Positions 6,506 to 15,834 of a stretch of 64,000 nt of DNA are shown here, piece by piece. The notes beneath the pieces are model-generated. The model worked only from the letters and a program-made list of their open reading frames with translations. It made no database searches and was not told where the DNA came from. A program made the translations under genes and the position numbers. Every line of letters begins with the position of its first letter. Positions within the stretch are counted from its first letter, which is position 1. The stretch is taken from assembly GCA_013140605.1 (NCBI GenBank), contig JABFSL010000013.1:29490-93489 (forward strand). Reading direction: 5' to 3'. Source of the stretch: Anaerolineales bacterium. GTDB taxonomy: Bacteria > Chloroflexota > Anaerolineae > Anaerolineales > Villigracilaceae.

Positions 6506-9103
6506 TTATTGAGCGACAAAGTCAATTGCGGTAAAGGCAGGGATGGCAACCGGTATCGGCACCACAGCAACTTCCAGTTTCGCCGAACCAGTTTGCAGTT
6601 TGGATGTTGCGGCGGAGTCCAACGTCACCTGGTATTGTCCTTCACCAACTTCAACGGCTTCACCGATGCTGACCACGGTGCCTGTCGTATCGTAAAGGAT
6701 ATACTTCACCTGTCGAATATCAGCATTCAGGTATGCCTGATCTTTTCCTTTGAGATTGACGATAACATCAAAGACAACCTCATCGCCAGCCTTAACCTGG
6801 CCAGGTCCATCAAGGACAATTTCAGCAAGTTTGGGTTCGCTGAATACCGACCAGCGGTCAGCGAGATCAACAAAATCGGTATTGTTCTTCAGAACAAGCG
6901 ATTTCTCGGTGGTGAAAACCTGATCCAGATAGTAAGGACCCGTTCCAACCCAGAAATGACCATGGTCGGCATACCACTTCTTGAGGTTGGCATAGCGCAG
7001 GTCAGCCTCTTCCTTCGTAATGTATTGTCCCAATGTGGGTTCATACGGAATATATGATTCGCCCGCAGCTTGATCCAGATACTTGGAAAGGATCTCAAGG
7101 CTGGGTCCGCCTACCCAACTGGTATTTTCAATTTCAGACGCATCCGATTTATCGGATGTGTAGGCAAGTTCGCCAGCCGCCTCTGCCAAATTTGAAACAG
7201 CGAGGATGGGCCAACTATTCTCGCCTGAAAGGCCAAAGGGAGATTGCGGCCACAACGGCGCGACATTCAGTTCGGCAGTTGAGTTGTAAGAATCAGTATA
7301 GGATTCAATGGTCAGCGGGTCGGTGGATGTGATCCGATAGCCTTTGAAAGACACCAGTCCCGCGTTTATGCTCAAGGCAAGAGATTCGTCATAGATGGGG
7401 CTGTCTGTCTTGCCGGGGTCAAAGCCCTGGATCATGGACATCACGAAATCACCTGCCGAGATGGGACTGCCGTCATGCCATTTAATGGTTTCGAATAGGT
7501 CAGAGGGGTAGATCACAACACTCTTGATATTGGCAGTCAGGCCATCCGGGAACTTTTCCGCGGCAGTGATAAATCTCTGCTCCTTCGCATCCCAATCAAC
7601 CCATGCGTCTTGAGGCACGTCAACTTGCGGAGCAGTCTTCACGGTCAACCAATCCAAATTCTTATTGATCGGCAGACCTTCCTTATAGGTCAATTCAGCG
7701 CTCGCGATTCGCTGCGGGTAGGCCAGCCCGGTATATGGGTCAGCCATCAGACCGCCGCCGCCAACGATATTGGAAGTGCCCATGGTGGTGGCGCGCTGCA
7801 CTGACGCATCCCAAATCCAGTTGCTTCCGCCGATACTATTCCAGGGTTGGGTGAAGAGATCGTTCGTGCCAACCTTCATTGTGCCGCCCTCCTGGTCAAC
7901 AAAGCGGAGGTTATACGGGCCCACGTTCGTGGATTCAGGACCAGTGGCAAGGTCAGTGGTAACCTGGACATTATTGTTGTATGGCGCATAAGTCTGTTGA
8001 TCAATCACCCATACAAAGAGAGAATCTTCCAATGAGAGTTCAAGCGCCCTTGCCATCCATGCGTCGCGCTCTTCCTTGGAGGAGTATTTCCCCTGCGCCA
8101 GATCATCGCCGAGTTTCTGGAATTCAGGGTCAGACACATTCGAGATATAAGGTTCACCGGCTTGAGTGCTGGTATTCAAATAACTCTGTTGAAGGTTGCC
8201 GCTCTCATCGCGCAGTGAGCCGAGACCGGAAACACCATATCCGGCGGTATACATATGCCACTGCCCATCCGCTGCGGCAGTCCCGAGCCAGATCGGGAAA
8301 GCTTCGGAGGAAGTCTTATATTGGCGATCCACTGTAAACCCAACGCCTTCCAATTGGTTGGACACATAATCGCCAATGGGCTTGCGTGTGCCATCCCCGT
8401 CAGAACGGATCAGGAAGGCAAGCGTAACAGGCGCGCCATTGAATTGCCATTTGCCGTCCGCGCCAAGTTCCGCGCCCATACCGGGCATTTCAGCATCAAC
8501 GACCTCTTTTGCTTTTTCGACATTATAGGCATATTTGCTTTCCAATGCGCGGGCTGTATCAATCAGGTTGGTATATTCCACCAGTTGAGTGGTGACAGGC
8601 AAAAGCTTCGGCAGTGAACCGCCTGCATAGATTTCCTGGTTGACATAGTTGCGGTCAATCAACCAATTCACTGCTTCCCGGATCTTGCGATTCGAGAAGG
8701 GATTCAAAACACTTGTGTCTGTGAAAACAGCCGGGTTAAAGCTGATGCCATAATACCCTCCCAGAGATTGGGTACTTGAAAGGCCCGCTTCCTTGATGGC
8801 AGGGTAGACATTCGAAGCAAGGTTGAACGAGAAGAAGTCAATCGTACCGGCCTGCAATTGTGTGATTGCAGAGTCTCCGTCTACAACTGAAACAACAATT
8901 TCATCCAGCCAGCCGCCGTGACGGGTTGTTGCGGCGGGCGCTTCAGTGGCGGCAGGCGCTTCGGTCGCTGCGGGGGCCTCGGTCGCCGCTGGTGAATCAG
9001 TCTCAACAGCGGGTGGTTCGGTCGCAGCAGGCGCACACGCGGCCAATACCATACTAAATATGATCAACAAACTAAACACGGTAAATATTTTTCTCTGTTT
9101 CAT
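6506..9103 (-). CDS. Substrate-binding lipoprotein of the Opp/Dpp type (SBP_bac_5), segments in permuted order
   Basis: An 865-residue lipoprotein (lipobox 'VLAAC', Cys23) with a low-complexity Pro-Ala-Thr-Glu linker to about residue 60. Elements usually near the middle and end of SBP_bac_5 proteins come first: 'WLDEIVVSVV' (about 65), the 'GISFNP' and 'NRKIREAVNWLIDRNYV' region (about 120-155). Elements usually at the start come after residue 400: 'GGTMKVG' (about 408), 'IKWHDGSPISAGDF' (about 545), 'VGTGPYYL' (about 719). A beta-rich domain of about 100 residues closes the protein. This order is that of a circular permutant. AAAAGGAG precedes the ATG. It captures the ligand, probably a peptide or other small solute, for the adjoining permeases. 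Confidence 0.85.
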   Translation of the reverse strand: MKQRKIFTVFSLLIIFSMVLAACAPAATEPPAVETDSPAATEAPAATEAPAATEAPAATTRHGGWLDEIVVSVVDGDSAITQLQAGTIDFFSFNLASNVYPAIKEAGLSSTQSLGGYYGISFNPAVFTDTSVLNPFSNRKIREAVNWLIDRNYVNQEIYAGGSLPKLLPVTTQLVEYTNLIDTARALESKYAYNVEKAKEVVDAEMPGMGAELGADGKWQFNGAPVTLAFLIRSDGDGTRKPIGDYVSNQLEGVGFTVDRQYKTSSEAFPIWLGTAAADGQWHMYTAGYGVSGLGSLRDESGNLQQSYLNTSTQAGEPYISNVSDPEFQKLGDDLAQGKYSSKEERDAWMARALELSLEDSLFVWVIDQQTYAPYNNNVQVTTDLATGPESTNVGPYNLRFVDQEGGTMKVGTNDLFTQPWNSIGGSNWIWDASVQRATTMGTSNIVGGGGLMADPYTGLAYPQRIASAELTYKEGLPINKNLDWLTVKTAPQVDVPQDAWVDWDAKEQRFITAAEKFPDGLTANIKSVVIYPSDLFETIKWHDGSPISAGDFVMSMIQGFDPGKTDSPIYDESLALSINAGLVSFKGYRITSTDPLTIESYTDSYNSTAELNVAPLWPQSPFGLSGENSWPILAVSNLAEAAGELAYTSDKSDASEIENTSWVGGPSLEILSKYLDQAAGESYIPYEPTLGQYITKEEADLRYANLKKWYADHGHFWVGTGPYYLDQVFTTEKSLVLKNNTDFVDLADRWSVFSEPKLAEIVLDGPGQVKAGDEVVFDVIVNLKGKDQAYLNADIRQVKYILYDTTGTVVSIGEAVEVGEGQYQVTLDSAATSKLQTGSAKLEVAVVPIPVAIPAFTAIDFVAQ
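8929..8995. repeat. Short tandem coding repeat (Ala-Pro-Ala-Thr-Glu linker)
   Basis: About four imperfect copies of an 18-bp unit encode the repeated TEAPAA in the linker just after the lipid anchor of the binding protein. Such linkers act as flexible tethers; unit number is likely to vary between strains. Confidence 0.6.
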
Positions 9104-9197
9104 TCTCTATCTCCTTTTTTTATTTTTGAATCAACGAGATCAAACGCTTATTGAATTCTGAAACAAACACCTCCTTGCGTTATCTGCTTGATAAGAT

Positions 9198-9237
9198 GGA
9201 AGGCGGAGCCAGTTCAGCATACTGACTCCGCCTTTCC
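9198..9237. promoter_or_regulatory. Hairpin in the leader of the ABC importer operon
   Basis: A 16-bp near-perfect stem (GGAAGGCGGAGCCAGT against ACTGACTCCGCCTTTCC, one bulge and one G-T type mismatch) lies 95-134 bp upstream of the binding-protein start. The 434-bp gap 9104-9537 also holds a GTCACG/CGTGAC palindrome (9308-9324) and a CCCCTC/GAGGGG hairpin (9464-9481). No known riboswitch core and no convincing promoter was found. The hairpin could be an attenuator, a repeat unit or a remnant. Confidence 0.4.
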
Positions 9238-9537
9238 ACATGATCGCGGAGCTTTCATTCTTCTTTGGAGGAGAAACAAATAAAAGTAGATCCGCTTGCC
9301 CGTACATGTCACGTTCCTCGTGACTAGGTGTGCTTATGATACGGAATACAGCCTTATATGTCATGCGCCTTGATAAGCGTTTCATCCCCCACAGATGAAT
9401 GGTTTCCACTGCCCACTATTAAATAAACTGCCATCCCCCGGGAGCGGCTGCCACATCGCAAAAACCCCTCTCTGGAGGGGTATCAATTGACAGCCTTAAA
9501 AGCCATGTCTTGGGCAACATGTTATATACTTGAGTTG

Positions 9538-12500
9538 ATGAAGCAAACCTACAGGATTTCCCTATTAATAATCGTCACTTTCATCCTGTCTGCTTGCGCG
9601 CCAAAATTGGCAACCAACTCACCTGTCGCGCTTCCAACACCCACGCCGCTTCCCCAGCAGCCCATTCAAAACACCAAGCCAAACTTCAATGGCTCCATCC
9701 GCTTTGAACATCTCAGCCTCGAACAGGGACTCTCGCAAAGCGTAATCAATGTCATCTTTCAAGACAGCAAAGGTTTTCTGTGGTTCGGTACAGAGGATGG
9801 ATTAAACCGATATGACGGATACAGCTTCAAAGTCTACAGACCTGAAGCGGAAAATGAAGCCAGCCTTAGCAACAGTTGGATCACATCCATCGTTGAAGAT
9901 AAAAAAGGATTCATCTGGATTGGCACGCGTCAGGGCGGATTGAACCGCTTCGACCCCCGCTCCGGCCTGTTCGCTGTTTTCAAGCATGATTCCAGCGACA
10001 GCTTGAGCCTCAGCAACAACCGTGTCAATACACTATTCATTGATACAAAAGGATCATTATGGGTCGGTACTGATTCCGACCTCGACCGCTTCGAACCAAC
10101 AGATGAATCCTTCATCCACTATATCGGCAATGAAGGCGGGTTGAATAATCCCATTACCACCATCTATGAAAGTTCAACGGGGTTTTTATGGATCGGCGTC
10201 TCGGACAATGGCCTGTATCAATTGAATGAAAAAACAAATTTATTTAAGACCTTCAAGGCCGGCAAGAATATCGCCAGCCTGAGCAACAATAATGTCACCT
10301 CCATCGAGGAGGATTTCGAAGGGAATTTATGGGTCGCCACACAAGACGGGCTAAATCGCTTCAAGCCCAATACACAAACATTTGCCCGTTATCTTCACAA
10401 TCCGAACGACCCGGAAAGTATTTCGAGCAACGACCTGCGCCATTTATATTTGGATCACAACGGCATTTTATGGATCGGCACCAATAACGGCCTGGATATC
10501 TACAACGCCCAACTGGATCACTTCATTCACTATCGCCATGAATCAGCCAACCCGGGCAGTTTAAGCAATAACATCATCTTGAATATTTTCGAAGATCGCG
10601 GCGGTGTGATGTGGGTGGGCACATTTGGCGGCGGCGTAAATAAATACAACCGCAGGCAGGACGAATTCGCCTACTATCGCAGTGACCCATCCAACCCAAA
10701 AAGTTTAAGCGGAAATTTGATCTCATCCATCTTCGCCGAATCGAACGGCACCGTATGGATCGGGACACTCGAAAACGGACTCAACCGCTTCACCCCCGCC
10801 ACGGGCGAGTTCGAACAATATCACCATGACCCCGCCGACCCTGAAAGCTTAAGCAGTGAGCAGATATATTCCATCCTTGTGGATCGTCACGGCCTGCTAT
10901 GGATCGGCACAGCCAGCGCTCTCGATCTTTTCGACCCGGAAACTGGAAAATCAAAACGCTATATTCCAGATGAAACAAAAAACAGTTTATCCGGTCTGCC
11001 TGTTCATACGATCTTTGAAGATCGCGAAGGACGCCTGTGGCTTGGTACCGGCAACGGACTCGATCAATTCAATCCAAACTCAGAAACCTTCATCAATTAT
11101 CTTCCCGACCCGAACGACCCGGACAGCATCAGCGATCAACACATCGTTGCCATCGAACAGGACCTGCAAGGCGACCTGTGGATCGGCACTTTGGATAGCG
11201 GTCTCAATCGCTTCAACCGCCAGAGTGAAAAATTTACCCGTTATCAAAACCGCCGCGGCGATCAAAAAAGTTTAAGCAACGACGCCATTCTATCCATCCA
11301 TCAAAGCAGGGATGGCACTATTTGGGTTGGCACAGCAGGCGGCGGCTTGAACCGATACGACCTGATGACCGATACTTTTTCCTCCTTCACCGAAAAGGAC
11401 GGCCTGCCGAACAATGTCATCTACGGTATTCTCGAAGACCGCGAAAATAATTTATGGTTAAGCACCAATTACGGTTTATCGCGTTTTAATTTTCAACTCA
11501 ATCAATTTAGAAATTACACCGTCAGCGACGGCCTGCAAAGCAACGAGTTCAACTCCAATGCCTACGCAATCACACCGCGCGGCCAAATGTATTTTGGCGG
11601 CATCAACGGTCTCAATTTCTTTAATCCGCTTTCCGCAACAACCGACGCCTACGTCCCGCCAATCGTATTGACCTCCCTCACACAAAACGGCGAGCCAATC
11701 GCCACCGATGTGCGTGTGGAATCCTTGAAGGAACTCACATTACAATGGCCGCTCAATTCATTCGAATTCGAATTCGCGGCACTCGCCTACGGTCAGCCCG
11801 TAAAAAATCAATACGCATATATGCTTGAAAATTTCGATGATGAGTGGAACATCATCGGCGCAAAACATAGCAGCCGCTATACCAACCTGCCCGGCGGCAC
11901 GTACACGCTTTTACTCAAAGGCAGCAACAGTGATGGATTGTGGAATGAGACTCCGCTGCGCGTCAAAGTGACCGTCATCCCGCCCTTCTGGCAAACGAAC
12001 CTGTTCCGCATCCTTCTCATACTGGGGCTTGCTTCTGTTGTAGCGGGTGGATACAGGCTGAGGCTTGCTTCGATCCAGGCCCGCAACCGTGAGCTTGAGA
12101 ATGTGGTGCATCAACGCACAGGTGAACTTAAGAAACGCAATACTGAAATGGAAGCGCTCTATCAGGCCGATGAAAAGATCCTGCGAACCGTAAGCTTGAA
12201 CCAGGTTTTTCAAACTCTCGTAAATGTCGCGGTTGAAATTTTGAAAGCTGACCGCAGTGTTGTACTTGCATGGGATGAGGAACAAACCTGCGTCACCCCG
12301 CGCGTCAGTTATGGCTTTAGCAAAAAGACATTAAGTGTTTTTAAATTTGCCAAAGGCGAGGGCAAAGTCGGCAAGGTGCTGGCAACAGGTCAGACCATGA
12401 TTGAACCCGATATAGACCCGTACGATCTGCGCCCCGATATTCGCGCCGCCATTCTGGAGGAAGGCATCCAATCCTTCGCGCACCTCCCCATCAAAGTGGA

Positions 12501-13251
12501 TGAAAAAGTGATCGCCGTTTTCAATATTGGCTTTACGCGGCCCAACGCCATCAACGAAGATGTTGTGCGCATCTACACCGCGCTTGTCCAACGCGCCTCG
12601 CTCTCGATTGCCAACATGGAACTCTTCGAACAAACCAAGGACCTGGCAGTCATGGAGGAACGCAACCGCCTCGCCCGTGACCTGCATGACAGCGCCAAAC
12701 AAAAGGCCTTTGCCGCCCTCGCACAGTTGGGAACGGTCAATGTCATGCTGAAACTCAAATCAGATGGGGTTAACCCTCATATTATCGAAGCCGAGACACT
12801 GGTCTATGAAGTGATCCAGGAATTGAACTTCCTAATTCAGGAAATCTACCCGATCGCGTTGCAGGAAAAAGGTCTCGCCGCCACCATGCGCGAATATATC
12901 TTCGAGTGGGAAAACCGCAACGACATCGAGGCCAACCTCACGATCCGCGATGAACGACCCCTGTCCCTCGAAATGGAGCAGGCTATTTATCGTGTAATCC
13001 AGGAGGCGCTTGCAAACGTCTCACGCCACAGCCAGGCAAAACGGGTGGATGTTTCCCTGGTATATAATACTGATTCATTGCAGGTATTGGTCGCAGACGA
13101 CGGCTGCGGATTCGACATGAACCAAAAATCAAAAGACATGGGCTTCCGTTCCATGCGCGAACGCATCAACAGCATCCGCGGCACAATTCAAATTCAAAGC
13201 GCGCCCGGTCAGGGAACCCGCCTGATCGCGCAAGTACCGATCAAAAGTTAA
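9538..13251 (+). CDS. Propeller-type sensor histidine kinase (Reg_prop repeats, Y_Y_Y, GAF, HisKA_3, HATPase)
   Basis: A 1237-residue sensor. It starts with a lipoprotein-type signal ('ILSAC'), then about 13-14 Reg_prop beta-propeller blades, each marked by 'LWIGT..GLNRY'-like words (about 50-720), a Y_Y_Y domain (about 735-815), a transmembrane helix 'LFRILLILGLASVVAGGY', a GAF domain, a HisKA_3 dimerisation motif 'ARDLHDSAKQ' with the phospho-accepting His, and an HATPase with 'DDGCGFD' and 'GFRSMRERI'. The ATG at 9538 gives the signal peptide; an upstream TTG does not. It should sense an extracellular ligand and phosphorylate the regulator 17 bp downstream. It is divergent from the importer genes and may control them. 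Confidence 0.9.
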   Translation: MKQTYRISLLIIVTFILSACAPKLATNSPVALPTPTPLPQQPIQNTKPNFNGSIRFEHLSLEQGLSQSVINVIFQDSKGFLWFGTEDGLNRYDGYSFKVYRPEAENEASLSNSWITSIVEDKKGFIWIGTRQGGLNRFDPRSGLFAVFKHDSSDSLSLSNNRVNTLFIDTKGSLWVGTDSDLDRFEPTDESFIHYIGNEGGLNNPITTIYESSTGFLWIGVSDNGLYQLNEKTNLFKTFKAGKNIASLSNNNVTSIEEDFEGNLWVATQDGLNRFKPNTQTFARYLHNPNDPESISSNDLRHLYLDHNGILWIGTNNGLDIYNAQLDHFIHYRHESANPGSLSNNIILNIFEDRGGVMWVGTFGGGVNKYNRRQDEFAYYRSDPSNPKSLSGNLISSIFAESNGTVWIGTLENGLNRFTPATGEFEQYHHDPADPESLSSEQIYSILVDRHGLLWIGTASALDLFDPETGKSKRYIPDETKNSLSGLPVHTIFEDREGRLWLGTGNGLDQFNPNSETFINYLPDPNDPDSISDQHIVAIEQDLQGDLWIGTLDSGLNRFNRQSEKFTRYQNRRGDQKSLSNDAILSIHQSRDGTIWVGTAGGGLNRYDLMTDTFSSFTEKDGLPNNVIYGILEDRENNLWLSTNYGLSRFNFQLNQFRNYTVSDGLQSNEFNSNAYAITPRGQMYFGGINGLNFFNPLSATTDAYVPPIVLTSLTQNGEPIATDVRVESLKELTLQWPLNSFEFEFAALAYGQPVKNQYAYMLENFDDEWNIIGAKHSSRYTNLPGGTYTLLLKGSNSDGLWNETPLRVKVTVIPPFWQTNLFRILLILGLASVVAGGYRLRLASIQARNRELENVVHQRTGELKKRNTEMEALYQADEKILRTVSLNQVFQTLVNVAVEILKADRSVVLAWDEEQTCVTPRVSYGFSKKTLSVFKFAKGEGKVGKVLATGQTMIEPDIDPYDLRPDIRAAILEEGIQSFAHLPIKVDEKVIAVFNIGFTRPNAINEDVVRIYTALVQRASLSIANMELFEQTKDLAVMEERNRLARDLHDSAKQKAFAALAQLGTVNVMLKLKSDGVNPHIIEAETLVYEVIQELNFLIQEIYPIALQEKGLAATMREYIFEWENRNDIEANLTIRDERPLSLEMEQAIYRVIQEALANVSRHSQAKRVDVSLVYNTDSLQVLVADDGCGFDMNQKSKDMGFRSMRERINSIRGTIQIQSAPGQGTRLIAQVPIKS

Positions 13252-13268
13252 CGCAGGAGAGCAACATT

Positions 13269-13940
13269 ATGAAACATCACCATACAAGTATATTGATCGC
13301 CGACGACCACGAAGTTGTCCGCAATGGGATCCGCTCCTATCTTGAGACGATTCCAGATATGCAAGTGGTGGGCGAAGCCTCTTCCGGAGAAGAGACGCTC
13401 AACCTGGTTACTGAATTGATTCCCGATATTGTTTTGCTTGACCTCATCATGCCGGGCATGGACGGCATCGAGATCACCCGCCGTGTCAAACATATCAGCC
13501 CGAGGACACAGGTGGTCGTGCTCACTTCCTATCACGATGATGTGCATATCTTCCCAGCCCTGAAAGCTGGAGCGATATCTTATATATTAAAAGACATGAA
13601 AATGGAAAAACTAGTGGATGTATTACGGCGCGCCGCTCAAGGCGAGGTGACGCTGCATCCGCTGGTGGCATCGCGCGTCCTGCAAAATATCCGCGGCGAG
13701 AATGGCGAGGAACAGCCGCTGTTCACCGAGTTAACCGAGCGCGAAACAGGCGTATTGAAATTGATCGCCAACGGCCTGACCAACAGTCAGATTGCGCAGA
13801 AACTTGTCATCAGCGAAAACACAGTGAAGGGACATGTCAGTAACATCCTCAGCAAATTGCATCTGGCAGACCGCACACAGGTGGCGGTCTACGCCTGGCA
13901 GCAGGGTATTGTGAACAGGAATAGCCCGGCAGAAAATTAA
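13269..13940 (+). CDS. NarL/LuxR-family response regulator
   Basis: 223 residues: an N-terminal receiver with 'DDHEVV', phospho-acceptor Asp in 'IVLLDLIMPGMDG', and Lys in 'YILKDM', then a LuxR-type helix-turn-helix with 'LTERETGVLKLIANGLTNSQIA'-type sequence and 'SENTVKGHVSNILSKLHL'. It starts 17 bp after the propeller kinase gene with GCAGGAGAG upstream, so the two form one operon and a HisKA_3/NarL two-component pair. A bidirectional terminator follows. Confidence 0.93.
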   Translation: MKHHHTSILIADDHEVVRNGIRSYLETIPDMQVVGEASSGEETLNLVTELIPDIVLLDLIMPGMDGIEITRRVKHISPRTQVVVLTSYHDDVHIFPALKAGAISYILKDMKMEKLVDVLRRAAQGEVTLHPLVASRVLQNIRGENGEEQPLFTELTERETGVLKLIANGLTNSQIAQKLVISENTVKGHVSNILSKLHLADRTQVAVYAWQQGIVNRNSPAEN

Positions 13941-13943
13941 CCC

Positions 13944-13985
13944 GAATCAAAAAGAGTGCGGCTTTCACCGCACTCTTTTTGATTC
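13944..13985. terminator. Bidirectional terminator between convergent genes
   Basis: An 18-bp perfect stem (GAATCAAAAAGAGTGCGG and its complement) with a six-base loop CTTTCA lies between the response regulator and the convergent DsbA-like gene. It has A-runs and T-runs on both sides and can serve both strands. Confidence 0.85.
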
Positions 13986-14005
13986 ATAAGAAAGTGGTGC
14001 GAATA

Positions 14006-14776
14006 TTATTGGGAAGCTGCGGCTAACGCAGCTTCAATTTTTTCCTGAAAGACGCTAAAGGGTTGCGCGCCTTCGATCAATTCGCTAACTTCCTCGCCGC
14101 TGGCATTGGTATAGGTCAACACAAAAGATGGGGTACCCTGCACGCCCACAGCGAGCGCATCCTGACCATCCTTCACAACCTCGTCCCTATATTTATTGCT
14201 CGAATAACATTCTTCATACTGATTCATATCCAACCCGGCTTTTTCGGCAATGGAACTCAGGCGGCGGTCTGTAAAGGAGCCGACATCTTCGCCCAATACA
14301 TTGCCGAAGATCATATCGTGCATTTCCCAATACTTACCCTGGTCGCCTGCGCAATACGCGGCTTCAGCGGCATCCTCAGATTCTGTCAAACCACTATTGA
14401 TATTCTGGCTTACCCAATTGCCAGTGGAGCGATAAGTGAAAAGCACTTTGCCGGTTGAAATATAAGATTCAACCAATGCAGGTTCCGTATCGGCAGAAAA
14501 ACGCTCGCAGAAGGGGCATTGATAATCGGAAAATTCCACGATCTTTACGGGCGCATTCGGATCGCCCATACTGTTCTTATCTGCCTGCGGACGGGGATTT
14601 GGGTCAACAACGGTGATCCCTGTCACAGGTTTGACGTTGGGCCAAATGATAAGGAAGGCAACAAACAAGGCGCCAATCGTGATAAGGCTGATCCCGATTA
14701 TGCGTCCCCGCTGCTCTTTGCGGCGTATTTGCTCGCGGCGTACCTGCCGCTTGCTTACTTCTTTTGTATTGCTCAT
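14006..14776 (-). CDS. Membrane-anchored DsbA-like thioredoxin-fold protein
   Basis: 256 residues: a basic N-terminus, one transmembrane helix (about 28-48), then a DsbA/thioredoxin-4 domain with the active-site motif 'CPFC' in 'FSDYQCPFCERFS' and the cis-Pro loop 'VQGTPSFVL'. It has two further cysteines ('AAYCAG', 'YEECYSS') of the kind found in BdbD-like proteins. It is expected to act outside the membrane as a thiol oxidase or disulfide carrier. It stands alone between a terminator and a repeat. Confidence 0.88.
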   Translation of the reverse strand: MSNTKEVSKRQVRREQIRRKEQRGRIIGISLITIGALFVAFLIIWPNVKPVTGITVVDPNPRPQADKNSMGDPNAPVKIVEFSDYQCPFCERFSADTEPALVESYISTGKVLFTYRSTGNWVSQNINSGLTESEDAAEAAYCAGDQGKYWEMHDMIFGNVLGEDVGSFTDRRLSSIAEKAGLDMNQYEECYSSNKYRDEVVKDGQDALAVGVQGTPSFVLTYTNASGEEVSELIEGAQPFSVFQEKIEAALAAASQ

Positions 14777-14878
14777 TCTATTCTATCTCCTGTAATTGAA
14801 TGTGATGACTGGGGATTCTCCCATGCAGATATGGTTTTGTCTAGGAAAGGGTTAATAGGTTCTTATTTTCCATTAGAC

Positions 14879-14991
14879 CTCTTGCAAAAGTCGTTTTTGC
14901 CACGGAGATCACAGAGAAAAAAAGATTTAAGAGCCTTTTCTCAAAGGTCTCTGTGCGCTCTGTGGCTTAATTGTTTTTACTTATGCAAGAG
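14879..14991. repeat. Nested inverted-repeat element
   Basis: The outer ends CTCTTGCA and TGCAAGAG enclose a second pair, GCCACGGAGATCACAGAG (14899-14916) and CTCTGTGCGCTCTGTGGC (14949-14966). It fills most of the gap between the DsbA-like gene and the hydrolase, ending three bases before the hydrolase stop. Non-coding, MITE-like. Confidence 0.6.
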
Positions 14992-14993
14992 AC

Positions 14994-15833
14994 CTATTCT
15001 CGCAAACGTGCATCCATCCATAAAGTCATGGTCTTGAATACTTCAGCCTTCTCTGATTCGTTGTGAAGTTCGTGATATGCGTCGTCCCATAAAACAAGAG
15101 TGCATTTTTCCTTCAATGGAGCGGCAAATTCCGTGCTGCTGGAGGGGAAAGCAATTGTATCTGCCTTGCCATGTAAAAGTAACAATGGAAGTGAAAATTC
15201 CCCCGCATGTGCCAGAGTCCAGGCTGTCACACCGATCATTACCTTGCCAAAACCGAGTGAGATCTTATCATGCACCAGCGGGTCGTTGTTATAAGCCTGC
15301 ACCACTTTCTCATCGCGAGAAATTCCTTTGGGATCAAGACCGCTTGCAATGGCGACTTTCGGTATGAGCGAACCCAATATTTTCGCCATCGCCACTTTCA
15401 TGGACTGTTTTTCAATGGCGGTGTGCAACCCAGAGCTGGTGGCGATCACACCTTTCACCTGCGGCTTGCGGAGTAAACCATAATGTAAAACCTGTATACC
15501 GCCGAGACTATGTCCATATAAAAAGAGCGGCAGACCCGGGTAACGTACACGCGCCTGTTCAAGCAAAACATCAATATCCCGCATAAAATCTTCAATGGAG
15601 GAAATATGCCCGCGTGGGCCGCCGGAACGCCCGTGACCACGCAAGTCTGAGCCAAAGAACACAAAGCCTTCCTTTCCAAAGGCTTCGGCCACATGAGCAT
15701 AACGCGAGGAATGTTCGCCCAGCCCATGCACATGACAAACCACAGCCTTGGGATTTAGGACTGTCGGCTCCCAGCCTTGCGCGAAAATATCCAAACCATC
15801 TCGTGCTTTCCAGCTAGTTTCAAAATGTTTCAT
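14994..15833 (-). CDS. Alpha/beta hydrolase, monoacylglycerol lipase/lysophospholipase type
   Basis: 279 residues from the ATG at 15833, which has GGAGG six bases upstream and follows the previous stop by one base. The nucleophile elbow is 'GHSLGG', the acid is in 'LLLHGKADTI' and the His in 'YHELHNE'; the oxyanion region is 'HVHGLGEHSSRY', typical of the Hydrolase_4 family. It probably cleaves monoacylglycerols or lysophospholipids in the cytoplasm. It is last in a tight series of leftward genes. Confidence 0.88.
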   Translation of the reverse strand: MKHFETSWKARDGLDIFAQGWEPTVLNPKAVVCHVHGLGEHSSRYAHVAEAFGKEGFVFFGSDLRGHGRSGGPRGHISSIEDFMRDIDVLLEQARVRYPGLPLFLYGHSLGGIQVLHYGLLRKPQVKGVIATSSGLHTAIEKQSMKVAMAKILGSLIPKVAIASGLDPKGISRDEKVVQAYNNDPLVHDKISLGFGKVMIGVTAWTLAHAGEFSLPLLLLHGKADTIAFPSSSTEFAAPLKEKCTLVLWDDAYHELHNESEKAEVFKTMTLWMDARLRE

Positions 15834-15834
15834 C

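Noticed and set aside
9140..9409. 89-residue frame on the minus strand in the importer leader
   Set aside because: No family features and it spans a hairpin and the leader just before the binding-protein start; more likely non-coding leader.
9104..9537. Possible riboswitch upstream of the binding-protein gene
   Set aside because: I looked for purine, SAM and cyclic di-GMP cores and found only unrelated hairpins; a covariance scan would be needed.
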